Shown here piece after piece: positions 5,064 to 5,719 of a DNA stretch of 5,719 nt. Every line of letters starts with the position of its first letter. Within the stretch, counting starts at the first letter, position 1. The translations under genes and the position numbers were made by a program. The notes beneath the pieces were generated by a model. It was not told where the DNA came from. It did not search any database and worked only from the letters and a program-made list of their open reading frames with translations. This DNA comes from Bacteroidota bacterium (GTDB lineage: Bacteria > Bacteroidota > Bacteroidia > Chitinophagales > Chitinophagaceae), in assembly GCA_028877045.1 (NCBI GenBank), contig JAGWPQ010000135.1, positions 1 to 5,719 on the forward strand, given 5' to 3'.

Positions 5064-5719
5064 ATGAAGAAAATTGAGTTTGTAATAATTACTTATAACC
5101 GTCCGGACGATACCCTGGAATTATTACAGAATATTGTTCAATTGAATGATGCAGGCAGTTTGATAAACAGTGTGATCGTTGTGAACAATGCGTCGACAGA
5201 GGATTATAGTTTGATTAAAAATTTTATTTCGGAAACCGCATCGGTTAATTTTAAATACATTGATTCGGAAAAAAATCTGGGCGTTGCCGGTGGAAGAAAT
5301 TTGGCTTTGCAATATGCCACTGCCGAAATTTTAATTTTCTTAGATGATGATTGTGTGTTGCAAAATAAAGATGCGTTGCTGCAATTGCTTCGCAGCTTTG
5401 ATGAACAAAGTTTTGACAACCGCGAAACTGCAATAGTATCTTTTAAAGTTTTATATTATTCAACACTGCAAATGCAGATCAACGGATTACCGCATAAAAA
5501 AATTGAAAAGTATAAAGACAAAGAAAAATTCTTTACCTATTATTTTGCGGGTGGTGCCCATGCTATAAAAAGAAAAGTTTTAACTGAAGTTGGAAATTTG
5601 CCCGAAGAATTTTTTTACGGGATGGAAGAATATGATTTGAGTTACCGGATCATTGATAAAGGTTACTGCATAAAATACGACAGTAACATTGTGATGCTGC
5701 ATAAAGAATCGCCGTTGGG
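5064..5719 (+). CDS. Family 2 glycosyltransferase (GT-A fold), 3' end outside window
   Basis: The frame opens at ATG 5064 and stays open for 218 codons to the window edge, so the C-terminus is missing. The protein begins MKKIEFVIITYNRPDDTLEL, the nucleotide-binding first strand of GT2 enzymes, followed by VIVVNNAST (residues 37-45) and NLGVAGGRNLAL (71-82). LDDDC at 93-97 supplies the metal- and sugar-nucleotide-binding DXD motif (Asp94-96). FAGGAHAIKRKVL (161-173) and FFYGMEEYDLSYRI (183-196), with the probable catalytic-base Glu/Asp, complete the domain. The pattern is that of rhamnosyltransferase-like GT2 proteins that add sugars to surface polysaccharide or lipopolysaccharide from an NDP-sugar at the cytoplasmic membrane face; donor and acceptor are not readable. 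No membrane segment is seen in the visible part. It stands 110 nt after the acetyltransferase gene, so it may begin another transcription unit, perhaps a glycan locus continuing downstream. Confidence 0.9.
   Translation, partial: MKKIEFVIITYNRPDDTLELLQNIVQLNDAGSLINSVIVVNNASTEDYSLIKNFISETASVNFKYIDSEKNLGVAGGRNLALQYATAEILIFLDDDCVLQNKDALLQLLRSFDEQSFDNRETAIVSFKVLYYSTLQMQINGLPHKKIEKYKDKEKFFTYYFAGGAHAIKRKVLTEVGNLPEEFFYGMEEYDLSYRIIDKGYCIKYDSNIVMLHKESPL

Noticed and set aside
1..5719. CRISPR array, tRNA or rRNA gene, insertion sequence
   Set aside because: No regularly spaced repeats with spacers, no tRNA-like cloverleaf or rRNA sequence, and no transposase reading frame were seen.

Overview
The window looks like chromosomal DNA from a Bacteroidota (Bacteroidetes) bacterium, most likely near the family Chitinophagaceae. 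The base composition is AT-leaning. The genes start after A/T-rich leaders with no recognisable Shine-Dalgarno sequence. The protein sequences have the flavour of that phylum. The family-level placement rests on sequence style and remembered intergenic repeats, not on a search.

Bases 1-3767 hold the maturation genes for a [NiFe]-hydrogenase, all on the + strand, in the order hypF (5' end outside the window) - hypC - hypD - hypE. Spacing is 5 nt between hypF and hypC and 5 nt between hypD and hypE, with a 74-nt gap between hypC and hypD. Together these four proteins build the Fe(CN)2CO part of the active site. HypF makes a carbamoyl group from carbamoyl phosphate and loads it on the C-terminal cysteine of HypE. 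HypE dehydrates it to a thiocyanate. The HypC-HypD complex, with its [4Fe-4S] cluster, receives the cyanide on iron and passes the unit to the large-subunit precursor. All signature residues in the visible parts are intact. The nickel-insertion genes hypA and hypB and the hydrogenase itself are not in the window.

Bases 3768-3982 are a 215-nt non-coding stretch containing inverted and direct repeats. Then come two overlapping + strand genes, a hotdog-fold (4HBT) thioesterase (3983-4423) and a GNAT acetyltransferase (4408-4953), which probably form a two-gene unit of unknown substrate. After a 110-nt gap, the window ends inside a family 2 glycosyltransferase that starts at 5064 and runs off the 3' edge.

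The least ordinary signal is in the spacers. The three gaps longer than 70 nt (hypC-hypD, hypE-thioesterase, acetyltransferase-glycosyltransferase) share short words in both orientations: TGTACTG, TCGCACTCTT, GTTGCGTC and ATTCTGTYGCCGG. They look like fragments or variants of one dispersed intergenic repeat family. The copy between hypC and hypD can form a hairpin followed by a T-run inside the operon. I see no CRISPR array, RNA gene, insertion sequence or clear new system here. The coding content is ordinary.
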